Below are positions 8,512-18,167 of a stretch of DNA of 64,000 nt, piece after piece. The stretch is from a virus. The stretch covers positions 62,001-126,000 of the IMG/VR virus record IMGVR_UViG_3300044911_002386. One strand, 5' to 3'. Position 1 is the stretch's first letter; the number at the start of each line of letters is the position of its first letter. The position numbers were made by a program, and so were the translations under genes. The notes beneath the pieces are model-generated. The model made no database searches, had not been told where the DNA came from, and was given only the letters and a program-made list of their open reading frames with translations.

Positions 8512-11400
8512 TTAGTCGCGACCAATGATTGGGTACATGCCGTTGATTTTCTGTTTTTTAATCTCTTTGAATTCGGGATTACGGTACTCTTCCGCCAGCG
8601 TTCCTTGGTTCCCGCGATCTTTATCGCGCATGCTTCCGCCGGCGGACGTAACGATATTAAAGTCAACCATAGCGAAGCCCTCAGACTCCAGCCATTTCTT
8701 TCCCGGAAACGGATACGTCGGTCCGCAAGAAACATTCGTAACCGGTTTCTCGGTCCAACGTTTTGGAATGTCGCCCGTGAGGCGGGCCATCTGCTGCCAG
8801 CGATCTTCGAACAATAAGAAGTCTGGAATTTTGTATTGTTCGTCGGTACGGAACGAGAACTCCATGATGTCCATCGTTCCGGCATTGCCCGGCCGGCCAG
8901 TTTTGTACCAAAGTTGTTCCAGCATTTGATCGTCGATTTGATCAGCAATCTTTGGCAGTTCTTTTTCAATAAGTTGTTTCACCGTATCAAGTGCTGGCAA
9001 TGCTTGATCAGCACAGTCGCCGTCACATGGGGCAACGAAGATCATTCCCTTCGCGGCTTGGCCCGTAAAAATATGGCCATTTTGACTGGCACACAATATG
9101 CTGCCGTCCAAGATCATATTGCCGCCAGCAATAATGTCTCGGTCTGTCATGACTGGGCCGCAAAGCAGCGTGGCACTGCTTCTGAAGGCATTTGCTTTTT
9201 TCGTTTCGTCGTCGGCACCAGCACGGAAGAAGTGGAGGATCTGCCCGTTTTGCCCAACGTAGTTAAACAGGTTATTGGACTTTGTGACGATGTCTGCTTC
9301 GCCGCGGCCGGCGTCAATTGTGATATTGCCCGGTTTAATTTTGCTCCCGCCGCCGCCAGTGCGAAGGTAGATCTTTTCGCCCAGTGCGACGACTTCAGAC
9401 TTCGGCGCCCTAAGCACTATGCCGCCGAAGATAACGTCGTCGCCGCATTCTTCAAATTTGTATACGGGACTTTTTGCACGGCTTTCAATAAGCACGCCGC
9501 CCTCTTTTTGAGACGAGTCGTTGCCGGCGAGCAGCATGAGGTTTTGCTCGCTTTTAATACGCACGTTTTTCTCTGTCGTTGAGATGTCGACATCGTCTAC
9601 TGCTCGCACAATGCAGTCGGCTCCGGACCACAGTTGCGTAGAGCGACCAGACTTGAGCCACACGTCGCCGGGCGCGGACATCGTAAGACAGCCGGCAGAC
9701 ATCTTTATTTCTGCGCCGTAACCATCTGTAATTACAACACTGCCGTCTTCAAGCAACGAGATCGAACTTTCCGACTCGTAAAACTTTTGTGTTTTATAGC
9801 GGTGGTCTACGCGTATTTGCTTGGGTTGCGGCTCCGGCAAATACATTTTTGATTTAAGCGTTGAAAAACTTGGAATCTTGTGGTTATATTGTGCGTGCTT
9901 TAGCTCGCTTTGCTGCCACAGTTTGAAATCTTTCGTGTGCCAGTGGAACGGATGTATTCCAGCGTAATTAAACAAATACCCATGCAAGTCAAGAACAGCA
10001 CTAGCTCGTTGAAGATGGGGGTGATCACCGCTAGTCTTTATGTCGCCTGTTATCTCATGCTCTGGGCCTGCGCCTGTTTTGCCGCATGCCTTATAATTTG
10101 TCTCGGCATCGTCCCCTTTACTATCCTCCGGGCGGCGAAGACGTGTTGGCATAGGAAGCAACATTCGCTTCGCTAACACAATACCTTTTGCCGACGCAAT
10201 GAACCTGCGGCCGTCCATTGCGATATTGTCTTCGTGCAGACCAACACATGGCTTAAGTTCCATCGTGTTCGTGTCTGGATTGCTTCCGCCGCCGCCGGTA
10301 CACGGATTTTCGTAATCTTGGCTTCTTACCGTGGCCTCATATACCTTGCCCGCATCTCCGCCGCCTGTTTTTTCGTACGTCCATACGTTTACGCCTTCAG
10401 GTGGGGCGTGTAAAACATAGCGACCGCCTTGGCCGAGATAGCCGTAAAAATGTTGCGTCCGATGGTATGGCTGCTGGTAAAGATTTTTACTTTCCCAGTG
10501 CGCGAAGTATGGCTTAGCGTTCGGGCAGTGGATGTCTTCGAATTGAAACTCTTTAATGGTCGGCTGCCCTGGCGTAAGTATGCCGACAGCCTCCCACGGA
10601 AAAGCCGTGTAACCTTGAATGTCGTTGTACTCGGCTTGGTCCATGAACGCATCACGCTCATGGCCGGCAGTCCAAAGTTGGAATTGCGTGCCAGCAACAC
10701 GTAGCAAACTGTCATGATAAAAACTGAACACGCCGCAAAACTCATTCACCGATAACTGTGCCATAAAGTCATCGACAGTAACTGCAACACCTGTTGTGCT
10801 CACCGCACCCCACTCGCCTCCAAGCGTGGCGTCAAAAGGTTTCAGTGCACTGTAGTTAGCTAAGTTGCTGCTATTCGGCTGCTTGATGTGGACTTTGTGG
10901 GCTTCGTCTACGCGCTTTCTGGACGCTTGCGTAATGTAAGGATTAACAGCGCGTTTGCCGGTATCGTACGGGTCGGGAATAGCGCCGATGATGTAATACT
11001 TGTTTATCTTGTCGTGCCACATCACCATGACACATGTGCCAAGGCAATAGTGCTGCAGTTCTGTTGGGCCAAAGAAGCCCTGCGTTGTACCGCAAACGGC
11101 GGTCGCTAGAATCGGGCATATTGCTTTTTCAAGATGCACGCGATACGAATTTACAATTGGCGTGCCGTCAAGAATCCAGCCAATTAAAATACGCCCGCCT
11201 TCTTGCAGGCCGTTTTCGTAACTGCTAAGTTTTTGAAACGGGTCGGCTACGGAGTCAGTCTGCGCTCCGTACGCGGCGTTAGCGCCCTTAGCGGCGTACT
11301 GCGTATTGTTCTGAAGAATACGCGTGTGAATCGTGTTGTCGGTAAACTGGGCTGCCGGCGAAATGGGTCTAATACCCACTGGCGTAGGCTGATCACTCAT
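8512..11400 (-). CDS. Baseplate central spike protein (gp5/VgrG-like)
   Basis: A 962-residue protein; the chosen ATG (MSDQPTPVG) lies five bases after AAAGGTGG, and an ATG three codons upstream does not fit that site. The N-terminal region has an OB-fold-like pattern (about residues 70-165). Residues of about 555-780 show repeated short beta strands (SISLLEDGSVVITDGYG, then ADCIVRAVDDVDIS and similar) typical of the gp5/VgrG beta-helix. No lysozyme catalytic motif was seen, so this spike probably pierces rather than digests. It lies between tube and chaperone genes. Confidence 0.72.
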   Translation of the reverse strand: MSDQPTPVGIRPISPAAQFTDNTIHTRILQNNTQYAAKGANAAYGAQTDSVADPFQKLSSYENGLQEGGRILIGWILDGTPIVNSYRVHLEKAICPILATAVCGTTQGFFGPTELQHYCLGTCVMVMWHDKINKYYIIGAIPDPYDTGKRAVNPYITQASRKRVDEAHKVHIKQPNSSNLANYSALKPFDATLGGEWGAVSTTGVAVTVDDFMAQLSVNEFCGVFSFYHDSLLRVAGTQFQLWTAGHERDAFMDQAEYNDIQGYTAFPWEAVGILTPGQPTIKEFQFEDIHCPNAKPYFAHWESKNLYQQPYHRTQHFYGYLGQGGRYVLHAPPEGVNVWTYEKTGGGDAGKVYEATVRSQDYENPCTGGGGSNPDTNTMELKPCVGLHEDNIAMDGRRFIASAKGIVLAKRMLLPMPTRLRRPEDSKGDDAETNYKACGKTGAGPEHEITGDIKTSGDHPHLQRASAVLDLHGYLFNYAGIHPFHWHTKDFKLWQQSELKHAQYNHKIPSFSTLKSKMYLPEPQPKQIRVDHRYKTQKFYESESSISLLEDGSVVITDGYGAEIKMSAGCLTMSAPGDVWLKSGRSTQLWSGADCIVRAVDDVDISTTEKNVRIKSEQNLMLLAGNDSSQKEGGVLIESRAKSPVYKFEECGDDVIFGGIVLRAPKSEVVALGEKIYLRTGGGGSKIKPGNITIDAGRGEADIVTKSNNLFNYVGQNGQILHFFRAGADDETKKANAFRSSATLLCGPVMTDRDIIAGGNMILDGSILCASQNGHIFTGQAAKGMIFVAPCDGDCADQALPALDTVKQLIEKELPKIADQIDDQMLEQLWYKTGRPGNAGTMDIMEFSFRTDEQYKIPDFLLFEDRWQQMARLTGDIPKRWTEKPVTNVSCGPTYPFPGKKWLESEGFAMVDFNIVTSAGGSMRDKDRGNQGTLAEEYRNPEFKEIKKQKINGMYPIIGRD

Positions 11401-11459
11401 GTTGTCCACCTTTCGGTGTGGTTACGGGCCTAAGCCCCAGGCGTTGCCGCCTATACCAT

Positions 11460-11492
11460 AAACGGCGGCTGCGTAAAACGCAACCGCCGTTT
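11460..11492 (-). terminator. Hairpin after tube gene
   Basis: Nine-base stem AAACGGCGG/CCGCCGTTT continued by a TGCG/CGCA stem and a TAAAA loop. It lies in the short gap after the tube gene stop. The T-tract on the minus strand is short, so termination may be partial; the hairpin could also stabilise the highly expressed tube transcript. Confidence 0.55.
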
Positions 11493-11520
11493 TCTGGTTA
11501 TACGCTGTCTAATCTACTGC

Positions 11521-12027
11521 TTACGCCTTCTCGTAACCGAGATCCGTAAACATGAAACCGAGCGATTCGTTAATTACAACATCGTTCGCCGAAACCGACG
11601 CACCGACAGAGTTCAAAGTCGCACTAATGAGCGTGTACTTCACGCCACCAGCCTCGCCGCAGCTCTCGCCTTTGCAAGAAGCCTGCGCCGCGTTTAAATA
11701 AAGGTTCTTCGGATTGCAGATGTTGCCAAACTTTGTAGCCAAGTCGCGGAATGTGTCAGAGCCGGAAACGACGCGGTTAAACGTCGCGTTACCCTGCCGA
11801 CGACCGCCAACGTAGTACACAAGCGACGAGCCAATCTCGTACAGCATGTTTACATTACGTTGAATTTGAAACTGCACTTGTTGCACTAAAGCTCCGCCGT
11901 TTGCACCGCCGTTGCCCGCGCCGCCAGAATCCTGCGACCACGTGAGCTTAACGTTATCGGCTAAAAACGAACCGCCGTGCGTCTGGTCTTCACCGCATGT
12001 GTTTGCGAAAACACTTGTTTTTGCCAT
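11521..12027 (-). CDS. Tail tube protein
   Basis: A 168-residue beta-rich protein directly downstream of the sheath gene, the usual order in contractile phages. The segment VQFQIQRNVNMLYEIGSSL followed by a Gly-Arg turn and FNRVVSG matches the tube-fold pattern of gp19/FII-like proteins, which interact with a partly polar channel wall. Its start follows AAGGAG by seven bases. It has several cysteines, which is unusual for a tube protein and is shared with other structural proteins here. A hairpin follows the stop. Confidence 0.75.
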   Translation of the reverse strand: MAKTSVFANTCGEDQTHGGSFLADNVKLTWSQDSGGAGNGGANGGALVQQVQFQIQRNVNMLYEIGSSLVYYVGGRRQGNATFNRVVSGSDTFRDLATKFGNICNPKNLYLNAAQASCKGESCGEAGGVKYTLISATLNSVGASVSANDVVINESLGFMFTDLGYEKA

Positions 12028-12046
12028 ACCTTAACTCCTTGTGTAA

Positions 12047-15000
12047 TTAGACCACTAAGTGTAACTCGATGTTATTGAGCGGCGCCGGAACCGTGAGGTC
12101 GAGGATCACCTCGATCCGATCCTTTAACAGCGGATGGATACGCAGCACGCGGATGCTTCCATCAATGAGCTGCGAACCGACCTCCGCCGTTGTGCCGTTC
12201 GTAGCCAACGCAGAAATTGTCTCTGTCATCCGGTTACGCAACAGCGTTACCATCGACGGAGTCGCGTTAGTGCGGCCGATGTACGGACGCAGCCGACGCA
12301 GGAACAGATAAGACATCGAGTCAACATTGCGCCGAATCATTTCTTCACGACGGTTCAAGTCGAGATTGTCCGTGGTCAGAGCGTGCCGCGAGTGCGGCGT
12401 ACCGTCACGGTCTTCGGTCACAATCCACACGCCAGCTTCCGCAAGCCTGTTTAACTGTGTTTCGTTGAAGTACTTGTACGACCGAGTGAAATCGTCGAAC
12501 CCAGCTACTTCAACATTTGTTAAACCTTGCTGCGGCACTACGCCACTCGCGAGGCCAGCGATGGCCGCAGCGAGATAGTAGCCCGGCTGCAGGACGCCAG
12601 CCTCGCCGACCTGATCGGGCCATACGGCCACGACACGTCGGCTGCTGAGGGCACCGGCCTGCTGTGCAATGTCGTCAGCGATCTCATTCCGGTTGTTGTT
12701 GTGGTAGATCTCAACACGCTGCGCTGCGTTAACGGGAGCGTCAGCGCCCGAGTAAAGCCGCAGTGTGTTTTCAGAGAGAACCTCGTCAACAACAAATTCT
12801 TCGTACTGCTCTTCAGAAAATCCGTCTACGGTAAACAGGTAGCGAACAACGTCGCCGGGGCGAACATTGTTAGTGATAAAGTAACCAGAACCTGTCGGAA
12901 CACGCAGTCGTGTGTACTGCATATTTGTCGCGTTCGGATCATCTTCAAGCACCGCAAGCACGGGGTCAGCAATTACATTGCCAGAGACACCGGCGATAGC
13001 AGCGCCTTCACCGACAACCAGTACGGTCGGGCGAGACTTGAGGGCTACGACCGCGGCCTTCCAGTTATTAGCAAATTCATTGGACTCCGAAACGGTTTGA
13101 GCCGCCCAGAGGTTGTGCACGAGTGTGTTAAACGTCAGCGGAACAAGGTTGTAGAGATCATCGCGACCCTTGAGTCGTTCTAACACCTCAACCCAGCTAT
13201 CCAGATTTTCAGGGTTACGTACAGCGGTGTACTTCACAGCCGTGCCGTTCGAGTTCGACAGCGCTTTGTACACGCCCCACTTGAGCGGATTGTCCGGATC
13301 AAGTTGTCCCTTGATTTGATCAAGGTCGCCAGGGTTGTTGATAGCGTTAACTTCGTCGGCAAGATCAGCAAGCCATTCGCGGTACTGAACGTACATTGTG
13401 CCAGAGTACACAGGCAGCGGCTGTTCGGCGCCGGCAGCCGTCCACTCGGGGTGGTACGCTGTTACGCCTTCTTTGACGCAGATCTGTGTGGCTTCGGTTT
13501 CGTAATTTACGTCCGGAGCCGCCTCTACCCTGTTTTCGGCAACCTGGATGTTGTCTTTGATGAACAACTTCAGGTCGAGTTCCGTGGCTGAAGCCATCAG
13601 TGCCGGCAGGTCGTCGCGCAGGATTAAACGACGGACCGGACCAGCCTGGGACGATGTAACCGGAATGTACCACTTGTCGCCCTTACGAAGGCCGATGATG
13701 GTATCTGCGCCGGTTAATGTCGCTGTGGCTGTGGCTGTCGCATTTCCAGCACCAGCCGGAGGCGCAGAAATTGTGATCGTCGGGGCTGATGTATAACCAG
13801 CTCCGCGATTTGTCACAGTAATACTGACTACATTATCGCTGTCAGCACCGGTTCCCAGCACCGCTGTGCCGGTCGCGGTAACGCCGCCAGCCGGAGCCGC
13901 AGAGAATGTAACGGTAGGTGCGGAGGTGTAACCAACACCGGGCGAAGTAACGGTTATGATGGGATTAACAGACGTGGCTAAAGCACCGCCGGTATCGCCA
14001 ACGAATTTGACCCGCACACCGCTAGAACCCACCGACACGCCAGTCGCATAAGTGCTAGAAGTTACAGACGTCGGGCCAGAATAATCTAAGCCCTTCGCTG
14101 TCCGCACAGAGATCTCAGGCTGCGTGGCCCACGTGCCGCCCTTCGTGCACTCAATGATATAAGTGTCATTTTTGGCGCCAGTATACTGTCCATAAATCTT
14201 TCCAGCCGAAACAGTGTTCGGCGACGTGGCAACGATTGCAGCCTCTACGTTATCGTAAGCCTGCCCGACAAGCACACGCCACTTTTGGCCGACCACAAAA
14301 CTTGTTGCCGGGATGCCGTTCGTTGTAGCAGTGGCGGCACAGGGGCCGGCACTGGCGTTGCTGAACACCAATTTTAAGCCACGCGTGCCGACTGCAACCT
14401 CATCACCAAAATCGCCCGGGTCGAGTTCCGCTACGTTGTCGCGACCGCTGGCACTTGTGACGCGCAGCCGAGCAGCCTGACATGTCGCAACAGAACTTTT
14501 AATAACTTCGACTAAATACTCTTCTACAACGTCACCGCTGGCTAAACCGTTATAACCGTTATAGCCCACAGCAGCCGACTCGGCGACAGTAACACAGTTA
14601 ACGAGCGTGCTACCGTGTACGACGCTGATGTTAGCGGCAGCCGCGGCACCGGAAACAGGATCTTGGTTATCGTCATCGGCATAAGCCGCTTCAATTACAG
14701 AGTTCGTGGCTTCACTTGCAAAACCGGCGACCGTTGTCGTCAGTTCAGTCTCGACGCATGAATCTGCTGTGTCCGTGACCGATCGCAGATAAACAACGTC
14801 GCCGAGTTGCACGTCGCGGTCATTAAATACGTCGCTGCGTGTCTCGCCGCCGTTGGTCTTGAACTTGAGAACGTTCGACTGAATCCAGTTAGTCTTGCCG
14901 GCAACTGGCGTAACGTTGTGGTTCGCAGGATCGCCGACATTATGCGAGTAATAAAGTAACAGAGCGTCGTCGATGTAGAGTTTTGTGTAACTCGGATCGA

Positions 15001-15217
15001 CAAGGCTGCCGGGCTCGCGGCCAGGCCACGAATAGCAAGTGTCGTCTAACCGATTATAAAGTCCAAGGCGAGTATCGTTTTTCTCAGCCAGAACGTTATA
15101 TCGGTGGAGCATCGCATGCGGACCAGCAATGTGGGCACGCAGCGGCTCAGTGATCTCCGTGGGGACGATCGAGAACTCTTGGAAAACAAGAACTTGTGGT
15201 TTTACGTAGCTCGACAT
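12047..15217 (-). CDS. Tail sheath protein, enlarged
   Basis: The C-terminal ~250 residues carry the conserved sheath core: a GYYLAAAIAGLASG helix, the NVEVAGFDDFTRSY region, an AGVWIVTEDRDG strand, LNRREEMIRRNVDSM, and a final RIHPLLKDRIEVILDL strand. At 1056 residues it is far longer than usual (about 400-700). Much of the extra length is in beta-rich insertions, including two GYTSAP(T)-type repeats at about residues 420-505, which probably decorate the outer surface. It is followed by the tube gene. The start has a GGAGGCC-type site. Confidence 0.88.
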   Translation of the reverse strand: MSSYVKPQVLVFQEFSIVPTEITEPLRAHIAGPHAMLHRYNVLAEKNDTRLGLYNRLDDTCYSWPGREPGSLVDPSYTKLYIDDALLLYYSHNVGDPANHNVTPVAGKTNWIQSNVLKFKTNGGETRSDVFNDRDVQLGDVVYLRSVTDTADSCVETELTTTVAGFASEATNSVIEAAYADDDNQDPVSGAAAAANISVVHGSTLVNCVTVAESAAVGYNGYNGLASGDVVEEYLVEVIKSSVATCQAARLRVTSASGRDNVAELDPGDFGDEVAVGTRGLKLVFSNASAGPCAATATTNGIPATSFVVGQKWRVLVGQAYDNVEAAIVATSPNTVSAGKIYGQYTGAKNDTYIIECTKGGTWATQPEISVRTAKGLDYSGPTSVTSSTYATGVSVGSSGVRVKFVGDTGGALATSVNPIITVTSPGVGYTSAPTVTFSAAPAGGVTATGTAVLGTGADSDNVVSITVTNRGAGYTSAPTITISAPPAGAGNATATATATLTGADTIIGLRKGDKWYIPVTSSQAGPVRRLILRDDLPALMASATELDLKLFIKDNIQVAENRVEAAPDVNYETEATQICVKEGVTAYHPEWTAAGAEQPLPVYSGTMYVQYREWLADLADEVNAINNPGDLDQIKGQLDPDNPLKWGVYKALSNSNGTAVKYTAVRNPENLDSWVEVLERLKGRDDLYNLVPLTFNTLVHNLWAAQTVSESNEFANNWKAAVVALKSRPTVLVVGEGAAIAGVSGNVIADPVLAVLEDDPNATNMQYTRLRVPTGSGYFITNNVRPGDVVRYLFTVDGFSEEQYEEFVVDEVLSENTLRLYSGADAPVNAAQRVEIYHNNNRNEIADDIAQQAGALSSRRVVAVWPDQVGEAGVLQPGYYLAAAIAGLASGVVPQQGLTNVEVAGFDDFTRSYKYFNETQLNRLAEAGVWIVTEDRDGTPHSRHALTTDNLDLNRREEMIRRNVDSMSYLFLRRLRPYIGRTNATPSMVTLLRNRMTETISALATNGTTAEVGSQLIDGSIRVLRIHPLLKDRIEVILDLTVPAPLNNIELHLVV

Positions 15218-15312
15218 GCTTCAGGCCTCCATGCCTAAAATTTGTGTGCGGTTCAGCGCGTAACGAGTAGTATACACAACCACTCTAGCAACAAAAAACA
15301 CTTCTCCGCGAT

Positions 15313-16035
15313 TTAATAGGTCAGTAAATCCGATGCCTTGAAGACAATCCGCTTTAGGCGCGGCGCATACGGCTGGAGCGTCCAAGCCTCCTCGGCCATG
15401 TATGCTACGTTAACAGGTACGGCATAACCCTGTATAACTTCTTGGATTTCTCCTATACCGCCGACATCGCTTACAAAGAATCGGTGAAGATCCATTTGCT
15501 CGCGGATCATCGGCGAAAACTTGATTAAAAACTTAACTACTTCAGTGGCTAAAAATTCTGTTTCGGCGCCGTTCTGGGACAGGCAGAACAATGTGTGGCT
15601 GCCGTCCCATAAACCCGCATACGACGTGCTTCCAGTATAAGCATTGGTACTTGTAATGTCACCAATACCTTGTTTTTGCCACTTCCACCCGTTTCGTTTA
15701 ATAAGTATTGCGGGTCGTTTGTCTATTTGATTCGGCACCCAGCGTGTAATGCTCTCAATAAGGATAGGGCCGTATACCTTTTCGTACGTATCGTTTTCGG
15801 CCGGTTTCCAATCATTTAATTCTTGCAGTTGCTGCCGGAGTTTCGGGTCGTCGATATTGTCGGTGTCTGCGAAATGCCCGATAAGCAGTTGTCGAAGAAA
15901 ACCGGTCATAACGTGGGGGCGCATGCCGTACGAGCACAAGGCACTCACTTTCGGCAGGCGGTTTTCGGTCTCGCTGCCTTCCGGAAACAGGTCTTCAACT
16001 TCCGGCGGGTTTTGGTTTTGCGGGCAGTCGCTCAC
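15313..16035 (-). CDS. Putative neck / tail completion protein
   Basis: About 240 residues from a GTG start that follows GAGAG; a TTG start six codons upstream is possible and gives 246 residues. It is located directly upstream of the sheath gene, where tail terminator or neck proteins occur. The sequence is mixed alpha/beta with a conserved-looking SYGMRPHVMTGFLRQLLIGHF segment. No enzymatic motif is seen. The 5' end overlaps a short TAATG-coupled frame. Confidence 0.6.
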   Translation of the reverse strand: MSDCPQNQNPPEVEDLFPEGSETENRLPKVSALCSYGMRPHVMTGFLRQLLIGHFADTDNIDDPKLRQQLQELNDWKPAENDTYEKVYGPILIESITRWVPNQIDKRPAILIKRNGWKWQKQGIGDITSTNAYTGSTSYAGLWDGSHTLFCLSQNGAETEFLATEVVKFLIKFSPMIREQMDLHRFFVSDVGGIGEIQEVIQGYAVPVNVAYMAEEAWTLQPYAPRLKRIVFKASDLLTY

Positions 16036-16135
16036 GGGCTTCTCTCTTTTCAATAAGTTGTAACCGCGGCCAGAGTTGCAGTTTTTTATCGTTAAACACT
16101 ATCGGCGACGTGAGTTTAATCTTATCAAGAAACAT
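15995..16135 (-). CDS. Small basic protein, 46 residues (candidate)
   Basis: A short frame whose ATG overlaps the TAA stop of the upstream gene (TAATG). It encodes MFLDKIKLTSPIVFND followed by KKLQLWPRL, an EKREARERL helix and a Lys/Pro tail. It overlaps the 5' end of the next gene in another frame by about 40 bp. Tight coupling and a protein-like composition favour a real gene; its small size and overlap are arguments against. Confidence 0.42.
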   Translation of the reverse strand: MFLDKIKLTSPIVFNDKKLQLWPRLQLIEKREARERLPAKPKPAGS

Positions 16136-17400
16136 TAGATATCCCAGAATCCGTTCGTACGGTCTTTGCTGTTATTTAATGGTTTAATGTTAGGGCGTGG
16201 TGACGGTGCGGCTGCGGGCGCCATTTGCGGTAACGCTGGCACGGTCACTTCTATGTACGCTACATCCGGCCCATACTCGCCTAACTTCTCAAATAAGATA
16301 GCGTACTCGCCTGGGTCTAGTTTTAAAGACTCAGTCCATCGGCCATTTGCTCGAGTAGTTGTGCCCGCTACTGCCAAGTTTCGCGGAGTGTCTGTTTCTG
16401 CATCGTCAAACACGGCACGCGTAAACACGTACACAGAGGCACCAATTATCGGGCACCCGTCGATGCTTGCGGTGTATATTAAATTTTCTTGTCCGCCGTA
16501 ATTGTGGTCGATAGCGATGGCACCACAACCTTTCACAGGTAGCGTCGGGCCGGGTCGTGATTCAGGCTCGCCGCCGACCTCTAAACTGTACACCGAGTTA
16601 TTAAAAGGCACTAAACCCATTTTGACAGAATAAACAATTGGAACTCCGCGAATGCTCGCCGCCACCTGTATTGTCTCTACCCGCCAGCGCTCGTCACTAG
16701 CACCGTTTACCCATATATCGTTTTTATTGAGTGCCGGAAAACCAATTACACGGGCAGTGACATACGCGTTCTCTCGCGTCGAGCCCTTTACTTCATTGTT
16801 TACGTCTTCTTGAATAATTTCGGGTGATAGATCCCAGCACTGTAGGCCAAGCGGTGGATGGAACCCAATTTCAAACCCTGTGCCGCTACAGATGTCACAG
16901 TTGGCGTCTGTAATTTCTTGGGTCAACTGATCACGGCAACGTTTGCACGGCTTTCCGTAGCGATAAGGTTTAATTAGGTAGCCCGGAACAGATACAAGCC
17001 TGTTACGCAGTTGCTCTTTACGCATGATCTCACGTGCAAGGAGCCAGTCTTTTTCTGTCAGGTCGCCGTAGCAGTTGGCCGCCTGCGAAACGTATACGCC
17101 GACAGAAGTTGTTAATTTAACTCGGTAATGCGACAGAATATCGTACCCGCCCTCGCGCCACGCGGCATCTGCTGCCGTGTATGTATTGACGACAGGATTG
17201 CCGATATCTTTCCAATCAGGTGTGTCGCGAAGACCGGTGTGGCCGAACTGAAGTTGAAACGTATACGGGCCGGGGTCATTAAATAACGGCTCTAATTGCC
17301 ACCACACACGCGTTACGCCGCGAACCATGTGGTCGACTGAGATTCGGCGGAACGGGAAGACGCGCTGTTGGGTCATTTGATAACCTGTGCGGAATGACAT
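16135..17400 (-). CDS. Neck/connector-type protein with zinc site and Ig-like tail
   Basis: A 421-residue protein with three parts. The first ~130 residues are beta-rich (WWQLEPLFNDPGPYTFQLQF). A zinc-binding knuckle follows at about 152-173 (CKRC ... CDIC SGTG). The C-terminal part (about 310-395) resembles a carboxypeptidase-regulatory or Ig-like domain (CPIIGASVYVF, later GRWTESLKLDPGEYAI). The end is Pro/Ala rich. It lies between connector and tail genes, suggesting a virion neck or whisker role, which is an inference from position. Confidence 0.6.
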   Translation of the reverse strand: MSFRTGYQMTQQRVFPFRRISVDHMVRGVTRVWWQLEPLFNDPGPYTFQLQFGHTGLRDTPDWKDIGNPVVNTYTAADAAWREGGYDILSHYRVKLTTSVGVYVSQAANCYGDLTEKDWLLAREIMRKEQLRNRLVSVPGYLIKPYRYGKPCKRCRDQLTQEITDANCDICSGTGFEIGFHPPLGLQCWDLSPEIIQEDVNNEVKGSTRENAYVTARVIGFPALNKNDIWVNGASDERWRVETIQVAASIRGVPIVYSVKMGLVPFNNSVYSLEVGGEPESRPGPTLPVKGCGAIAIDHNYGGQENLIYTASIDGCPIIGASVYVFTRAVFDDAETDTPRNLAVAGTTTRANGRWTESLKLDPGEYAILFEKLGEYGPDVAYIEVTVPALPQMAPAAAPSPRPNIKPLNNSKDRTNGFWDI

Positions 17401-17470
17401 AACTTTTTTGATGCGTTCCGCACCAAACGTCCAGCCATTCTACATTTTACACATACCGCTGATATCTAAA

Positions 17471-17513
17471 AAAATGGGGCTAGGCGGTACTATGATCCGT
17501 CCAGCCCCATTTT
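17471..17513 (-). terminator. Strong intrinsic terminator of the MoxR/VWA unit
   Basis: An 11-bp perfect stem (AAAATGGGGCT/AGCCCCATTTT) with a 21-base loop. Read on the minus strand, it ends in seven T. It lies downstream of the VWA gene and upstream of the neck-protein gene, and would separate the two transcripts. Confidence 0.75.
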
Positions 17514-17970
17514 CCCTACGCTTTTCACTTGGGACGCATCCCAAGGCTACCGATTACTCGGCAGCGGCGGCCCACCGACTTTCGTCTTCCCGGTCGTGAC
17601 GGTAACACTTATATGACGCTGAGTGCCAGACGCGTGTGGCAGCCGACGTTATTATTTTAAAACAGCGTCTAAGTGGCTTGGTGGGAGGAGCATGTTATGT
17701 GGCCGTCAAGGGCCACACAACGTGACGCAATTGAGTGTGCACGCGGCACGCGGGTATACAGCATTTGCAATTGTCTTGACCTGCATGCAATGCCTAGTCC
17801 CCGCCACAAATGTGATGTGAGCGTTGAGAGCGGGCGGCGTTTCGAATTAATTACAACGGTAGTACTCCCGTTCTTTTTTCGACGTCCCGACCGACTCAAG
17901 CCGACATCTAAGGGTTTATTTGTGATTTACCCCCGAAATTGTTAACCCGACAAGGCGTTAACTTTTTTCT

Positions 17971-18086
17971 CCGGGCTGTATTCGGACAGCCTGTTTTTTC
18001 CGTTCGCAACCGCACGAATGCGGTCACTTACCGCGTGTTGCGAATACCCGCAGCTGCCGACGGAAAAAGCAGCAGCCCGGGTTTTT
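17971..18086 (+). ncRNA. Candidate structured RNA, plus-strand
   Basis: Nested complementary segments: 17971-17978 with 18073-18080 (8 bp), 17991-18002 with 18061-18072 (12 positions, one G-U), and 18003-18010 with 18037-18044 (8 bp perfect). Inside are two mutually exclusive hairpins (CCGCA-CGAA-TGCGG and GCGGT-CACTT-ACCGC). The last outer stem is followed by five T on the plus strand. The wobble pair forms only in the plus-strand transcript; on the minus strand it would be an A-C mismatch. A shorter hairpin at 17974-17991 followed by TGTTTTTT competes with the outer stems, as in an attenuator. No family was recognised. Confidence 0.5.
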
Positions 18087-18167
18087 AAAAAGGAACTGTA
18101 TCAGGGCCAGGTCATGAGGCACCTCCTTTCAGTACCGCGTGCCGGGAATGGTGCCCGTGCATCACGT

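Larger units (their letters stand above)
17401..18167. other. Large non-coding region, 767 bp
   Basis: The longest gap in the window. I see no convincing gene on either strand. It holds a minus-strand terminator (17471-17513), perfect short hairpins (CTTGGGA/TCCCAAG near 17527-17545 and TGTGGCC/GGCCACA near 17698-17717), an AT-rich inverted repeat GTTAAC...GTTAAC followed by six T (17941-17968), and a nested structured element at 17971-18086. The density of structure and the absence of coding signal suggest one or more regulatory RNAs. Confidence 0.7.

Noticed and set aside
8512-11400. Lysozyme domain in the spike protein, as in T4 gp5
   Set aside because: No Glu/Asp/Thr lysozyme pattern was seen between the OB-like and beta-helix parts.
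17673-17945. Plus-strand 90-codon frame in the large gap
   Set aside because: Its composition is not protein-like, it has no conserved motif, and it runs through strong hairpins; the region is better read as non-coding.
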